Shown: piece by piece, positions 1 through 5,259 of the stretch
Numbering within the stretch: position 1 is the first letter of the stretch
Layout: every line of letters starts with the position of its first letter
Assembly: GCA_023425455.1 (NCBI GenBank)
Contig: JAFACP010000442.1
Span: 1 to 5,259, forward strand
Source: Pseudomonadota bacterium
GTDB lineage: Bacteria > Pseudomonadota > Gammaproteobacteria > Enterobacterales > Enterobacteriaceae
DNA length: 5,259 nucleotides
Reading direction: 5' to 3'
Made by a program: the position numbers and the translations under genes
The notes under the pieces: generated by a model
What the model was told of the DNA's origin: nothing
Seen by the model: the letters and a program-made list of their open reading frames with translations, nothing else
Databases searched by the model: none

Positions 1-841
1 GTTCACTGACCGTGCCGTGGAACTGCTCTCCGGGCCAGCTTTCGCTGGTCGCCACCACGCGGCTGCCGGTCGTCAGGGATTGCGCCTGGGTTTGCGGATA
101 ATCAATGACCAGCCACACCGGATCGAGGCGGGCTACCTCAAACAGCGGCGCCGAGGCGGCAACCTGCGCACCTTCCCTCGCCTCCAGCTTTGCCACATAT
201 CCGGCATGGGTCGCGCGCAGCGTCAGCGTGGTTTGCGGCTGACCGCTACGCTCCAGCGCCCGAATCACCTCTTCCGGCATAAACTGCAGCGCCAGACGTG
301 CGCGCGCGGCGCGCGTCAACGCTGCATCGCCGACCTGACGCACGGCCAGATACTCCTGCTGAGCCGTCGTCCACTGCGGGATCCACAGCTGTGCCAGCGC
401 CTCCCCGGCACTGACCTGCTGCTGGGGAGCATTCACAAACAGCTTTGTCACCACGCCGCCTGCTGGCGCCGCCACGACCGTCACGCTGCGCTCATCCGTG
501 GATACCGTCGCAAAGGCGGAAAAAGGGGCTACCATCTGGCGCAGCTGCGCTTTGGTGGTTTTCATCCCCAGGTTTTGCTGCTGACGGGTGCTAATACCGA
601 CCCCGGCCTCGGCCTTCTCTTCATCGGCATAGCGCGGCACCAAATCCATATCCATAAACGGCGATTTACCCGGTTTGTCAAAGCGCTGCCCCGGCATCAT
701 CGGGTCATACCAGTAGAGCACTTTACGTTCAGCGGGCGATGCGGTCGGCGCCGCCTGTCGGGATTGTTTCACCCCGGCAACATAGCCGCCTGCCGCAGCG
801 AGGATGGCGACAGAAAGCGCCGTGATAATAACCTTTCTCAT
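1..841 (-). CDS. cusB: CusB-like periplasmic adaptor of a Cu/Ag RND efflux system (3' end outside window)
   Basis: This is a membrane-fusion protein that would link an inner-membrane RND pump to the outer-membrane channel and take part in periplasmic Cu(I)/Ag(I) transfer. The first 280 residues are present; the C-terminus lies beyond the left edge. Residues 1-24 form a signal or membrane anchor (RKVIITALSVAILAAAGGY). Residues 43-71 hold the metal-binding segment: YWYDPMMP, then DKPGKSPFMDMDLVPRY. M48/M49, M63 and M65 match the three methionines that bind Cu(I) in E. coli CusB. The first half of the lipoyl-like domain is around residues 120-153 and the second half around 203-265 (ATHAGYV, LDPVWLV), with a helical hairpin between them. 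The ATG overlaps the stop codon of the upstream channel gene (ATGA), so the two are probably translationally coupled. Identity to CusB is seen mainly in the Met segment and fold pattern; metal choice between copper and silver cannot be told. Confidence 0.9.
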   Translation of the reverse strand, partial: MRKVIITALSVAILAAAGGYVAGVKQSRQAAPTASPAERKVLYWYDPMMPGQRFDKPGKSPFMDMDLVPRYADEEKAEAGVGISTRQQQNLGMKTTKAQLRQMVAPFSAFATVSTDERSVTVVAAPAGGVVTKLFVNAPQQQVSAGEALAQLWIPQWTTAQQEYLAVRQVGDAALTRAARARLALQFMPEEVIRALERSGQPQTTLTLRATHAGYVAKLEAREGAQVAASAPLFEVARLDPVWLVIDYPQTQAQSLTTGSRVVATSESWPGEQFHGTVSE

Positions 842-2094
842 TGAGCCAGCTCCTGTGGGATCAACCAATTCACCGCCGCCCAGGTCCGCGCCATATCGCG
901 CTCGGCCTGGTTCACCGCCAGTTCCGTATCCAGGACATTTCGCCGCGCCTCAAGCAGCGTCGGAAGCGTGGATTGTCCGGAACGATACTGCGCCGTCAGT
1001 ACTCCGAGCCGCTGACGCTGAAGGGGTAAAACCTCGTCGCGCTGGCGCTGCCACACGGTTTGCGCCGCCTGGTACTGCGCCACCAGCGATTGCACCTGAG
1101 CAATGTGTTCACGTTTGACCAGCGTGAAGCGATCGACCGCCTGCATTGATCGGGAGAGATCCGCAGCGTAATCTTTGTCCTGCCGTCTGGACTGGAAAAG
1201 AGGCAGATCCACGCTGAACATCACGCCGGCCATATCGTCATAGCCTTCCGCGCGATGGGCGTAGTACACCTCCACATCGACATCCGGAATCGCCGCAACG
1301 GCGGATTGCGCCGAACGCGCTTTCGTGGTATCCGCTTCCCGGCGCGCCGCTTCCACTTCCGGATGGCGAACAACGGCCTCCTCCAGCGTTTTTTCATCGG
1401 CGGGCAGCCGCTGATAGCGCGGTAACGGCCCGCTGACATCCTCAACGGATTGCCCCGTCAGCTGCAGCAAGCGGCTCTGCGCCAGCTGCACGTCGCGAGC
1501 GGCAAGCGTCGCTTTGTCGCGCATCGCGCTCAGGGTCATCTGCAGTGCCAGAATGCTGTCCGGCGTCGCCGCGCCCGTGCCGACGCTGGCCTTCTGTAAG
1601 CCCTGCTGGCGCTGGGTTTCGTTGACCAGCGCGCTGGCCGTTTTCAGCGCCTGACGGGCGAAAGCCAGATCCAGCCAGGCCTGCGCCGTCTCACGCTGAA
1701 GCGCGGCGCGAATCGCCTCCGACTGCGCCAGCACGCCTCTCGCCTGGGTCTGAAAAGTTTGCGCCTTACGCTGCCGTTTTTCTGAACTGACATAGCGCTG
1801 CATAATGCCGACCTTCTGCATGGTCATCCCTTCCCGCGTCAGCCTTCTGTCGTTATTGCCCTGCACCGGTACGTTCTCAATACCGAACTTCAGTTTGGGA
1901 TCGGGCAACTGGGTAGCGGAGTCAGCCATGGCGTCCAGCGCCTGCGCTTCATTCCGGCTGGCGGAAAGTTCCGCAGAATAGCGTTGTGCTTCGGTCAGGG
2001 TCTGTTCGAGCGTCCACGGCTCCGCCTGCACGGCGGAGCTCAACAGGCCGAACAGCACCCCACCGAGCCACAGGCTCAGTGTGTGTTGTTTCAT
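838..2094 (-). CDS. cusC: TolC-family outer-membrane channel of a heavy-metal RND efflux system (CusC/CzcC type)
   Basis: This 418-aa protein is the predicted trimeric outer-membrane and periplasmic exit duct of the CusCBA-type pump. Residues 1-24 are a normal signal peptide ending in AVQA before EPW. There is no lipobox cysteine, unlike E. coli CusC, which is a lipoprotein of about 457 aa. The mature part has the long Gln/Ala/Arg-rich helices of the TolC family. Two stretches are typical of heavy-metal CzcC-like channels: LPDPKLKFGIENVPV (63-77), and LTREGMTMQKVGIMQRY followed by SSEKR (85-107). A GAGGAAA ribosome binding site lies within the 11-base gap after the cusF stop, supporting this start. 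The stop overlaps the adaptor start by four bases (ATGA). The family call is firm; the symbol is by role and context, and a CzcC-type name would fit equally well. Confidence 0.88.
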   Translation of the reverse strand: MKQHTLSLWLGGVLFGLLSSAVQAEPWTLEQTLTEAQRYSAELSASRNEAQALDAMADSATQLPDPKLKFGIENVPVQGNNDRRLTREGMTMQKVGIMQRYVSSEKRQRKAQTFQTQARGVLAQSEAIRAALQRETAQAWLDLAFARQALKTASALVNETQRQQGLQKASVGTGAATPDSILALQMTLSAMRDKATLAARDVQLAQSRLLQLTGQSVEDVSGPLPRYQRLPADEKTLEEAVVRHPEVEAARREADTTKARSAQSAVAAIPDVDVEVYYAHRAEGYDDMAGVMFSVDLPLFQSRRQDKDYAADLSRSMQAVDRFTLVKREHIAQVQSLVAQYQAAQTVWQRQRDEVLPLQRQRLGVLTAQYRSGQSTLPTLLEARRNVLDTELAVNQAERDMARTWAAVNWLIPQELAQ

Positions 2095-2105
2095 GGTTTC
2101 CTCGC

Positions 2106-2420
2106 TTAGCGCTGCGGCGTCAGCGAGATTATCTGAAAGCCATCCCCTGCACGCTCCAGCGTGAAGGTCACCTTGTCTCCCGGTTTAGCGCCATTGAGCG
2201 CCGCATCAGGCGACAGGGTAAAAGGCATTGTCATGGCAGGCCACTTCAGCGCAGGGATGGCGTCATGCTCAAGAGTGACCGCATTTGTTGAAAAGGCCGT
2301 CACCACGCCCTGGCCCTGCCAGCGCTGGACAGAGGGAGAGGTCACCGTATTCGCCTGAACGGCAACGGCGGTAAAAGCGAAGGATGCGCCAAGCAGCGCG
2401 GAGAAGAATAAAGCACGCAT
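2106..2420 (-). CDS. cusF: CusF-like periplasmic Cu(I)/Ag(I) chaperone
   Basis: This 104-aa protein is a small periplasmic metal carrier expected to deliver Cu(I) or Ag(I) to the CusB/CusA pump. A signal peptide spans residues 1-23, with cleavage after AVQA and before NTVTS. The mature part is a single CusF-type OB-fold barrel. The metal site is complete: H52 in LEHDAIP, W60 in LKWPAMTMPF, and M63 and M65. This matches the His, Trp (cation-pi cap), Met, Met site of E. coli CusF (about 110 aa). The histidine-rich stretch near the start of mature E. coli CusF is absent. The start is fixed by an AGGAG ribosome binding site at 2428-2432, eight bases upstream. It lies 54 bp after the Cys/His-rich gene and 11 bp before the channel gene. 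In E. coli cusF is the second gene of the operon, after cusC; here it precedes the channel gene. Confidence 0.93.
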   Translation of the reverse strand: MRALFFSALLGASFAFTAVAVQANTVTSPSVQRWQGQGVVTAFSTNAVTLEHDAIPALKWPAMTMPFTLSPDAALNGAKPGDKVTFTLERAGDGFQIISLTPQR

Positions 2421-2429
2421 GATAAAACT

Positions 2430-2472
2430 CCTGTTAAACGTAAATTAAAAATAAAATCAACGAATTAACAGG
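2430..2472 (-). promoter_or_regulatory. Inverted repeat that may mask the cusF ribosome binding site
   Basis: Perfect 8-bp arms are seen: CCTGTTAA at 2430-2437 and TTAACAGG at 2465-2472. Two further C-G pairs (2439-2440 with 2461-2462) can form after small bulges, and the loop is about 20 very AT-rich bases. In the minus-strand mRNA the 3' arm ends in AACAGG, which contains the first three bases of the cusF AGGAG signal (2428-2432). The 5' arm begins two bases after the TAA of the upstream gene. A folded mRNA would therefore partly hide the cusF start signal. A ribosome finishing the upstream gene would cover the 5' arm and open it. The repeat is directly visible; the regulatory role is inferred. 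Confidence 0.5.
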
Positions 2473-2474
2473 TT

Positions 2475-2897
2475 TTATTCCCGGAACCGGCAATAACGGA
2501 TCGTTGCCGGTGGCCCCACTGCTGGCGGGTTAACTGACCAGACTGAATGACCAACCGCGTGGCATTCAGGCGTAATAAGGGAAAGCGTCATCGCCGCAGG
2601 AAGGGCGGTCAGATGAGGCTGGGCAGGATCTTTTTGCGCCTGATCCGGGACGCAGTGCTTTTCACACAGCGGGGAGGCATCGGCAAGATGATGAGGCCCG
2701 GGTTTCGCCAGCATATCCATGTGCTGAATAGCGGTGACGTTACCCCGAAGATCGATATTACAGTCATGGGAAGCGACAGCAACCTGACTCTGAATCAACA
2801 GCCAGCCAAAAGCGACCAAAAACATCAGCAGATGTTTTTTCAGGAAGCGCAGACGGTAGGCCCAGCTGGCGTGCATAGCGGCGTCATCAGGTTGCAT
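2475..2897 (-). CDS. Cys/His-rich small exported protein, first gene of the metal-efflux operon (unknown function)
   Basis: I cannot name this 140-aa protein with confidence. A basic stretch (RLRFLKKH, 15-22) followed by a hydrophobic core (LLMFLVAFGWLLI, 23-35) and QVAVAS looks like a signal peptide cleaved near residue 42. The remaining ~98 residues hold five cysteines (46, 78, 82, 112, 136) and eight histidines, with candidate metal motifs SHDC, LCEKHC (77-82) and PECHAVGH. The C-terminus (PPATIRYCRFRE) resembles that of small proteins I associate with copper-efflux loci in other bacteria, such as DUF2946- or CopL-like proteins, but I cannot verify this. It leads the operon and ends 54 bp before cusF, pointing to a role in periplasmic metal binding or in control of the operon. 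The start is uncertain: no clear ribosome binding site precedes position 2897, and Met8 (2876) is an alternative. Confidence 0.75.
   Translation of the reverse strand: MQPDDAAMHASWAYRLRFLKKHLLMFLVAFGWLLIQSQVAVASHDCNIDLRGNVTAIQHMDMLAKPGPHHLADASPLCEKHCVPDQAQKDPAQPHLTALPAAMTLSLITPECHAVGHSVWSVNPPAVGPPATIRYCRFRE
2486..2511 (-). repeat. Hairpin inside the last codons of the Cys/His-rich gene
   Basis: The arms ACCGGCAA (2486-2493) and TTGCCGGT (2504-2511) are perfectly complementary over 8 bp with a 10-base loop that can pair a little further (CG with CG). The structure encodes the end of the protein, around PATIRYCR. It is not followed by a run of T on the minus strand, so it is not a standard intrinsic terminator. 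It could slow ribosomes, protect an mRNA end or be chance in GC-rich coding DNA. It lies just upstream of the cusF-masking repeat at 2430-2472. Confidence 0.35.
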
Positions 2898-2908
2898 AAA
2901 GTGGGCCG

Positions 2909-2937
2909 AGTATAGGCAAGTGGACGCACGAAATAAA
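2909..2937 (-). promoter_or_regulatory. Candidate minus-strand promoter for the metal-efflux operon
   Basis: A TATACT hexamer (2909-2914, minus strand) differs from the -10 consensus at one base. The matching -35 at 17-bp spacing is only TTTATT (2932-2937), a weak match, so an activator would be needed. Transcription would begin near 2902, leaving about five untranslated bases before the ATG at 2897; this would instead suit a start at Met8 (2876). An alternative -35-like TTGACG lies at 2976-2981 but has no good partner -10. Confidence 0.3.
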
Positions 2938-3007
2938 AGGGTATTTAAAGAGCTTTACGTTTTCTCTCCGCCCTGCGTCAAATACGGCTAATGTATTAAC
3001 AGTTAGC

Positions 3008-3023
3008 TATCATTTTAATGACA
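3008..3023. promoter_or_regulatory. Imperfect palindrome, possible response-regulator site
   Basis: TATCATT, two bases, then AATGACA: 7-bp arms with one mismatch. The half site TGTCATT on the minus strand resembles the arm of the E. coli CusR box (TTGTCATTTT), but the arrangement of the two halves is not the same. It lies about 110 bp upstream of the first gene of the metal operon and directly abuts the plus-strand TATAAT at 3024. The symmetry is seen; binding by a CusR-type regulator is speculative. Confidence 0.25.
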
Positions 3024-3029
3024 TATAAT
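3024..3029 (+). promoter_or_regulatory. Perfect TATAAT hexamer, possible upstream dcuC promoter
   Basis: This is an exact -10 consensus on the plus strand. The best upstream -35 candidate is TTAGCT (3003-3008) at a short 15-bp spacing, which is poor. If active, transcripts would start near 3036, about 180 bases before the dcuC ATG, and would read through the FNR box. In AT-rich DNA this hexamer may be chance. Confidence 0.22.
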
Positions 3030-3116
3030 CATGGCTGAGCGGGTCAATATTGTTGTGACAAAAATGCTGTGGCAATGGCAAAAATATCGTCAGCATCCTC
3101 TTTAGTAGTCTATTTC

Positions 3117-3130
3117 TTGATTTTAATCAG
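3117..3130 (+). promoter_or_regulatory. FNR binding site upstream of dcuC
   Basis: TTGATTTTAATCAG matches nine of the ten defined bases of the FNR consensus TTGAT-N4-ATCAA. Its centre is about 93 bp before the dcuC start. At the usual activating distance of -41.5, transcription would start near 3165 with a weak -10 (CACATT, 3153-3158), typical of FNR-dependent promoters. E. coli dcuC is known to be switched on by FNR without oxygen, so the site fits the gene. Confidence 0.75.
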
Positions 3131-3206
3131 CAATGACAGGCCATTTATTCGGCACATTTCATCCTTCTTTTTATTGCTTATTTGTGCTCTCGGGCAGCAA
3201 GGATAC

Positions 3207-3212
3207 AGGGGA
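3207..3212 (+). promoter_or_regulatory. Ribosome binding site that fixes the dcuC start
   Basis: AGGGGA sits four bases before the ATG at 3217, with a second AAGGA at 3199-3203. This supports 3217 over the in-frame ATG at 3133, which would add 28 residues not found at the start of E. coli DcuC and which lies upstream of the inferred FNR-dependent transcription start. Confidence 0.75.
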
Positions 3213-3216
3213 AACC

Positions 3217-4590
3217 ATGCTTACATTTATTGAGCTCCTGATAGGAGTCATCGTCATCGTCGGCGTCGCACGCTACATCATTAAAGGCTATTCCGCCACG
3301 GGCGTGTTATTTGTCGGCGGCCTGACGCTGCTGATCATCAGCGCTTTACTGGGGCACAACGTCTTACCCGCCAGTGAAACCAGCACCGGCTATACCGCCA
3401 CCGATATCGTTGAATATATAAAAATACTGCTGATGAGCCGCGGTGGCGATCTGGGCATGATGATCATGATGCTGTGCGGTTTTGCCGCCTACATGACCCA
3501 CATTGGTGCCAACGATATGGTCGTCAAACTGGCCTCGAAACCGCTGCAGTTTATAAACTCCCCGTATCTGCTGATGATTGCTGCCTATTTCGTCGCCTGC
3601 CTGATGTCGCTGGCGGTCTCCTCGGCGACCGGTCTTGGCGTGCTGTTAATGGCGACCCTGTTCCCGGTGATGGTGAACGTCGGCATCAGCCGTGGTGCGG
3701 CGGCGGCAATCTGTGCCTCTCCGGCGGCGATCATCCTGTCGCCGACCTCCGGTGACGTGGTGCTGGCGGCAAAAGCGGCGGAAATGTCGCTGATCGATTT
3801 CGCGTTTAAGACCACCCTGCCCATCTCCATCGCCGCCATTATCGGCATGGCGGTTGCCCACTTCTTCTGGCAGCGCTATCTCGATAAAAAAGAGAACATC
3901 AGCCACGAAATGCTGGATGTGAATGAGATAACCACTACCGCCCCGGCGTTTTACGCCATCCTGCCCTTCACGCCGATTATCGGGGTCCTGATTTTTGACG
4001 GCAAATGGGGACCGCAGCTGCACATTATCACTATCCTGGTGATCTGCATGCTGCTGGCCGCGCTGCTGGAGTTCGTCCGCGGGTTCAATACCCAGAAGGT
4101 CTTCTCGGGTCTGGAAGTGGCGTATCGCGGCATGGCGGATGCCTTCGCGGGCGTGGTGATGCTGCTGGTGGCTGCAGGCGTGTTCGCCCAGGGCCTGAGC
4201 ACTATCGGCTTTATTCAGAGCCTGATCTCGATTGCCACCTCGTTCGGCTCCGCGAGCATCATTCTGATGCTGGTACTGGTGGTGCTGACTATGCTGGCGG
4301 CCATGACCACCGGTTCCGGTAACGCGCCGTTTTATGCGTTTGTCGAAATGATCCCGAAACTGGCGCACTCGTCCGGCATTAATCCGGCCTACCTGTCGAT
4401 ACCGATGCTGCAGGCCTCCAACCTGGGGCGCACCATTTCACCGGTATCCGGCGTGGTGGTTGCCGTCGCCGGGATGGCGAAGATCTCCCCTTTCGAAGTG
4501 GTCAAACGCACCTCCGTACCGGTACTTGTCGGCCTGATCATTGTCATTATCGCTACCGAAGTGCTGGTTCCGGGCACCGCTGTCGGGTGA
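3217..4590 (+). CDS. dcuC: Anaerobic C4-dicarboxylate carrier DcuC
   Basis: This 457-aa inner-membrane transporter belongs to the DcuC family. In E. coli it mainly exports succinate during fermentation and can also exchange or take up fumarate and other C4-dicarboxylates. The N-terminus MLTFIELLIGV and most of the chain read like E. coli DcuC (461 aa). The protein is a series of hydrophobic segments, for example around 5-20, 27-46, 78-95, 115-133, 137-155, 200-217, 247-260, 268-286, 311-326, 345-362 and 433-451. Conserved polar stretches that probably line the transport path are SPTSGDVVLAA (175-185), TTGSGNAPFYAF (364-375) and SNLGRTISPVSG (401-412). The C-terminus is a few residues shorter than in E. 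coli. The FNR box upstream indicates anaerobic induction, and a strong terminator follows 13 bp after the stop, so it is probably a single-gene transcript. Confidence 0.97.
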   Translation: MLTFIELLIGVIVIVGVARYIIKGYSATGVLFVGGLTLLIISALLGHNVLPASETSTGYTATDIVEYIKILLMSRGGDLGMMIMMLCGFAAYMTHIGANDMVVKLASKPLQFINSPYLLMIAAYFVACLMSLAVSSATGLGVLLMATLFPVMVNVGISRGAAAAICASPAAIILSPTSGDVVLAAKAAEMSLIDFAFKTTLPISIAAIIGMAVAHFFWQRYLDKKENISHEMLDVNEITTTAPAFYAILPFTPIIGVLIFDGKWGPQLHIITILVICMLLAALLEFVRGFNTQKVFSGLEVAYRGMADAFAGVVMLLVAAGVFAQGLSTIGFIQSLISIATSFGSASIILMLVLVVLTMLAAMTTGSGNAPFYAFVEMIPKLAHSSGINPAYLSIPMLQASNLGRTISPVSGVVVAVAGMAKISPFEVVKRTSVPVLVGLIIVIIATEVLVPGTAVG

Positions 4591-4603
4591 TCCGCCCAAC
4601 ATC

Positions 4604-4627
4604 AAAAAGCGCCTGCGGGCGCTTTTT
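4604..4627 (+). terminator. Rho-independent terminator after dcuC
   Basis: There is a perfect 10-bp stem, AAAAAGCGCC with GGCGCTTTTT, around a TGCG tetraloop, and the second arm ends in five T. It begins 13 bp after the dcuC stop. The A-tract on the left arm would let it act on the opposite strand too. It separates dcuC from rna, which starts 50 bp further on. Confidence 0.92.
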
Positions 4628-4677
4628 GTGCTTTAATCATTCCTGAATTCATCTCGCGTAACCGATCAGGAAATCAC

Positions 4678-5259
4678 ATGTTCAGGAAGGATATCGTTCT
4701 GCCATCTACCGTTCTGGCACTGACACTCTGCGCGCTCTCAGCGCGGGCGGAACCGCTTAAGGCAACGCAATATGGCGATTTCGATCGCTATGTGCTGGCC
4801 CTTTCATGGCAAACCGGGTTCTGTCAAAACATGCACGACCGCCATCGTGACGAACCCGATGAGTGTCGTCTGCAAAAAGAACTTCCCCGTAAAGCCGATT
4901 TCCTCACCGTGCATGGATTATGGCCAGGCCTGCCCAAATCCATCGCCTCCCGTGGTGTCGACGAACGGCGCTGGATGCGCTTCGGCTGCGCCACCCGGCC
5001 GATTCCCAACATGCCTGAAGCGAAAGCCAGCCGCAAATGCGCGGCCGCAGAAACCGGGCTATCGTTGTCAGGTGCGGCAAAGCTGAACAGCGTGATGCCA
5101 GGTGCCGGAGGATCATCCTGCCTTGAACGTTACGAATATGCCAAACACGGGGTCTGTTTTGGCTTCGATCCGGACGCCTATTTCGGCACCATGGTTCGGA
5201 TGAATCAGGAAGTGAAAAGCAGCGCTGTCGGCCAGTTTCTGGCGGAAAACTACGGCAAG
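4678..5259 (+). CDS. rna: Ribonuclease I, periplasmic T2-family RNase (3' end outside window)
   Basis: This is a broad-specificity endoribonuclease of the periplasm that cuts RNA through 2',3'-cyclic phosphate intermediates. The first 194 residues are present; the E. coli enzyme has 268, so about 75 are missing at the right edge. A signal peptide spans residues 1-24, ending ALSARA before EPLKA. Both T2 active-site blocks are intact: FLTVHGLWPG (75-84, His79) and EYAKHGVCF (153-161, with Glu153, Lys156, His157). Cysteines 49, 63, 104, 121, 148 and 160 fit the disulphide-rich fold. Other stretches match E. coli RNase I closely, such as QYGDFDRYVLALSWQTGFC and RWMRFGCATRPIPN. The signal peptide differs most, as usual. 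AGGAA (4668-4672) lies five bases before the ATG. It has to use its own promoter or read-through past the dcuC terminator; no clear promoter is seen in the 50-bp gap. Confidence 0.96.
   Translation, partial: MFRKDIVLPSTVLALTLCALSARAEPLKATQYGDFDRYVLALSWQTGFCQNMHDRHRDEPDECRLQKELPRKADFLTVHGLWPGLPKSIASRGVDERRWMRFGCATRPIPNMPEAKASRKCAAAETGLSLSGAAKLNSVMPGAGGSSCLERYEYAKHGVCFGFDPDAYFGTMVRMNQEVKSSAVGQFLAENYGK

Larger units (their letters stand above)
2898..3216. other. Divergent intergenic control region between the metal-efflux operon and dcuC
   Basis: This stretch of about 319 bp is AT-rich and has no convincing gene. It should carry the promoters of both the leftward metal operon and rightward dcuC. 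Visible elements are a TATACT hexamer on the minus strand (2909-2914), an inverted repeat at 3008-3023, a TATAAT hexamer on the plus strand (3024-3029), a short direct repeat (GGCAATGGCAA, 3071-3081) and an FNR box (3117-3130). No cusRS- or cueR-like regulator gene is present here, whereas in E. coli cusRS is the divergent neighbour of the cus operon. Confidence 0.8.

Noticed and set aside
17..844. Long plus-strand open frame of 275 codons opposite the adaptor gene
   Set aside because: It is rich in Arg, His and Leu with no recognisable domain, and is the antisense shadow of the cusB-like gene, which has clear motifs on the minus strand.
2547..2915. Plus-strand open frame opposite the Cys/His-rich gene
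   Set aside because: The minus-strand frame has a signal peptide, ordered Cys/His motifs and operon context; this frame is basic, has no motif and points against the operon.
2944..2958. CpxR-like direct repeat GTAAA-N5-TTAAA on the minus strand
   Set aside because: The second half is imperfect and such AT-rich matches are common by chance; there is no supporting promoter next to it.
3054..3069. CRP-like half site TGTGA upstream of dcuC
   Set aside because: The second half (TGCTG) does not match TCACA, so the site is not convincing.
3031..3105. 24-codon open frame (MAERVNIVVTKM...) just after the plus-strand TATAAT
   Set aside because: It has no ribosome binding site, and a start driven by that TATAAT would fall after its ATG.
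3646..4368. 240-codon minus-strand open frame inside dcuC
   Set aside because: It is a Gln/His/Arg-rich antisense shadow of a well-conserved membrane transporter gene.
1..5259. Mobile elements, CRISPR arrays, tRNA or rRNA genes
   Set aside because: I saw no transposase or integrase reading frame, no spaced repeat array and no structural RNA signature on either strand.

Overview
The window looks like a chromosomal segment from an enteric gamma-proteobacterium (Enterobacteriaceae). The DcuC and RNase I proteins read almost residue for residue like the E. coli proteins as I remember them. The coding DNA is fairly GC-rich and the spacers are AT-rich. The layout differs from E. coli K-12, so an Enterobacter-, Citrobacter- or Klebsiella-like relative is more likely; the genus cannot be settled from this window.

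Left part (1-2897, minus strand): four genes read right to left as one probable operon for Cu(I)/Ag(I) export. They are a 140-aa Cys/His-rich exported protein of unknown function (2475-2897), a CusF-like periplasmic metallochaperone (2106-2420), a TolC/CzcC-type outer-membrane channel (838-2094) and a CusB-like periplasmic adaptor (starts at 841, runs off the left edge). An RND pump gene (cusA-like) is expected just beyond position 1. CusF would hand metal to the CusB/CusA assembly, which would expel it through the channel. The order is X-F-C-B rather than the E. coli C-F-B-A. The channel has an ordinary signal peptide instead of a lipoprotein signal, and no cusRS-like regulator lies next to the operon.

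Middle (2898-3216): an AT-rich divergent control region of about 320 bp. On the dcuC side it holds a near-perfect FNR box. It also has a CusR-like but unproven inverted repeat and candidate -10 elements on both strands.

Right part (3217-5259, plus strand): dcuC (anaerobic C4-dicarboxylate carrier, complete), a strong intrinsic terminator, then rna (periplasmic RNase I, T2 family), cut off by the right edge. These two genes are functionally unrelated to the metal operon.

The most interesting signal is in the 54-bp spacer between the Cys/His-rich gene and cusF. There an 8-bp perfect inverted repeat pairs with part of the cusF Shine-Dalgarno sequence. Its 5' arm begins two bases after the stop codon of the upstream gene. 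This suggests that translation of the small protein gene opens the cusF ribosome binding site, a cis-acting control that is inferred and not shown.
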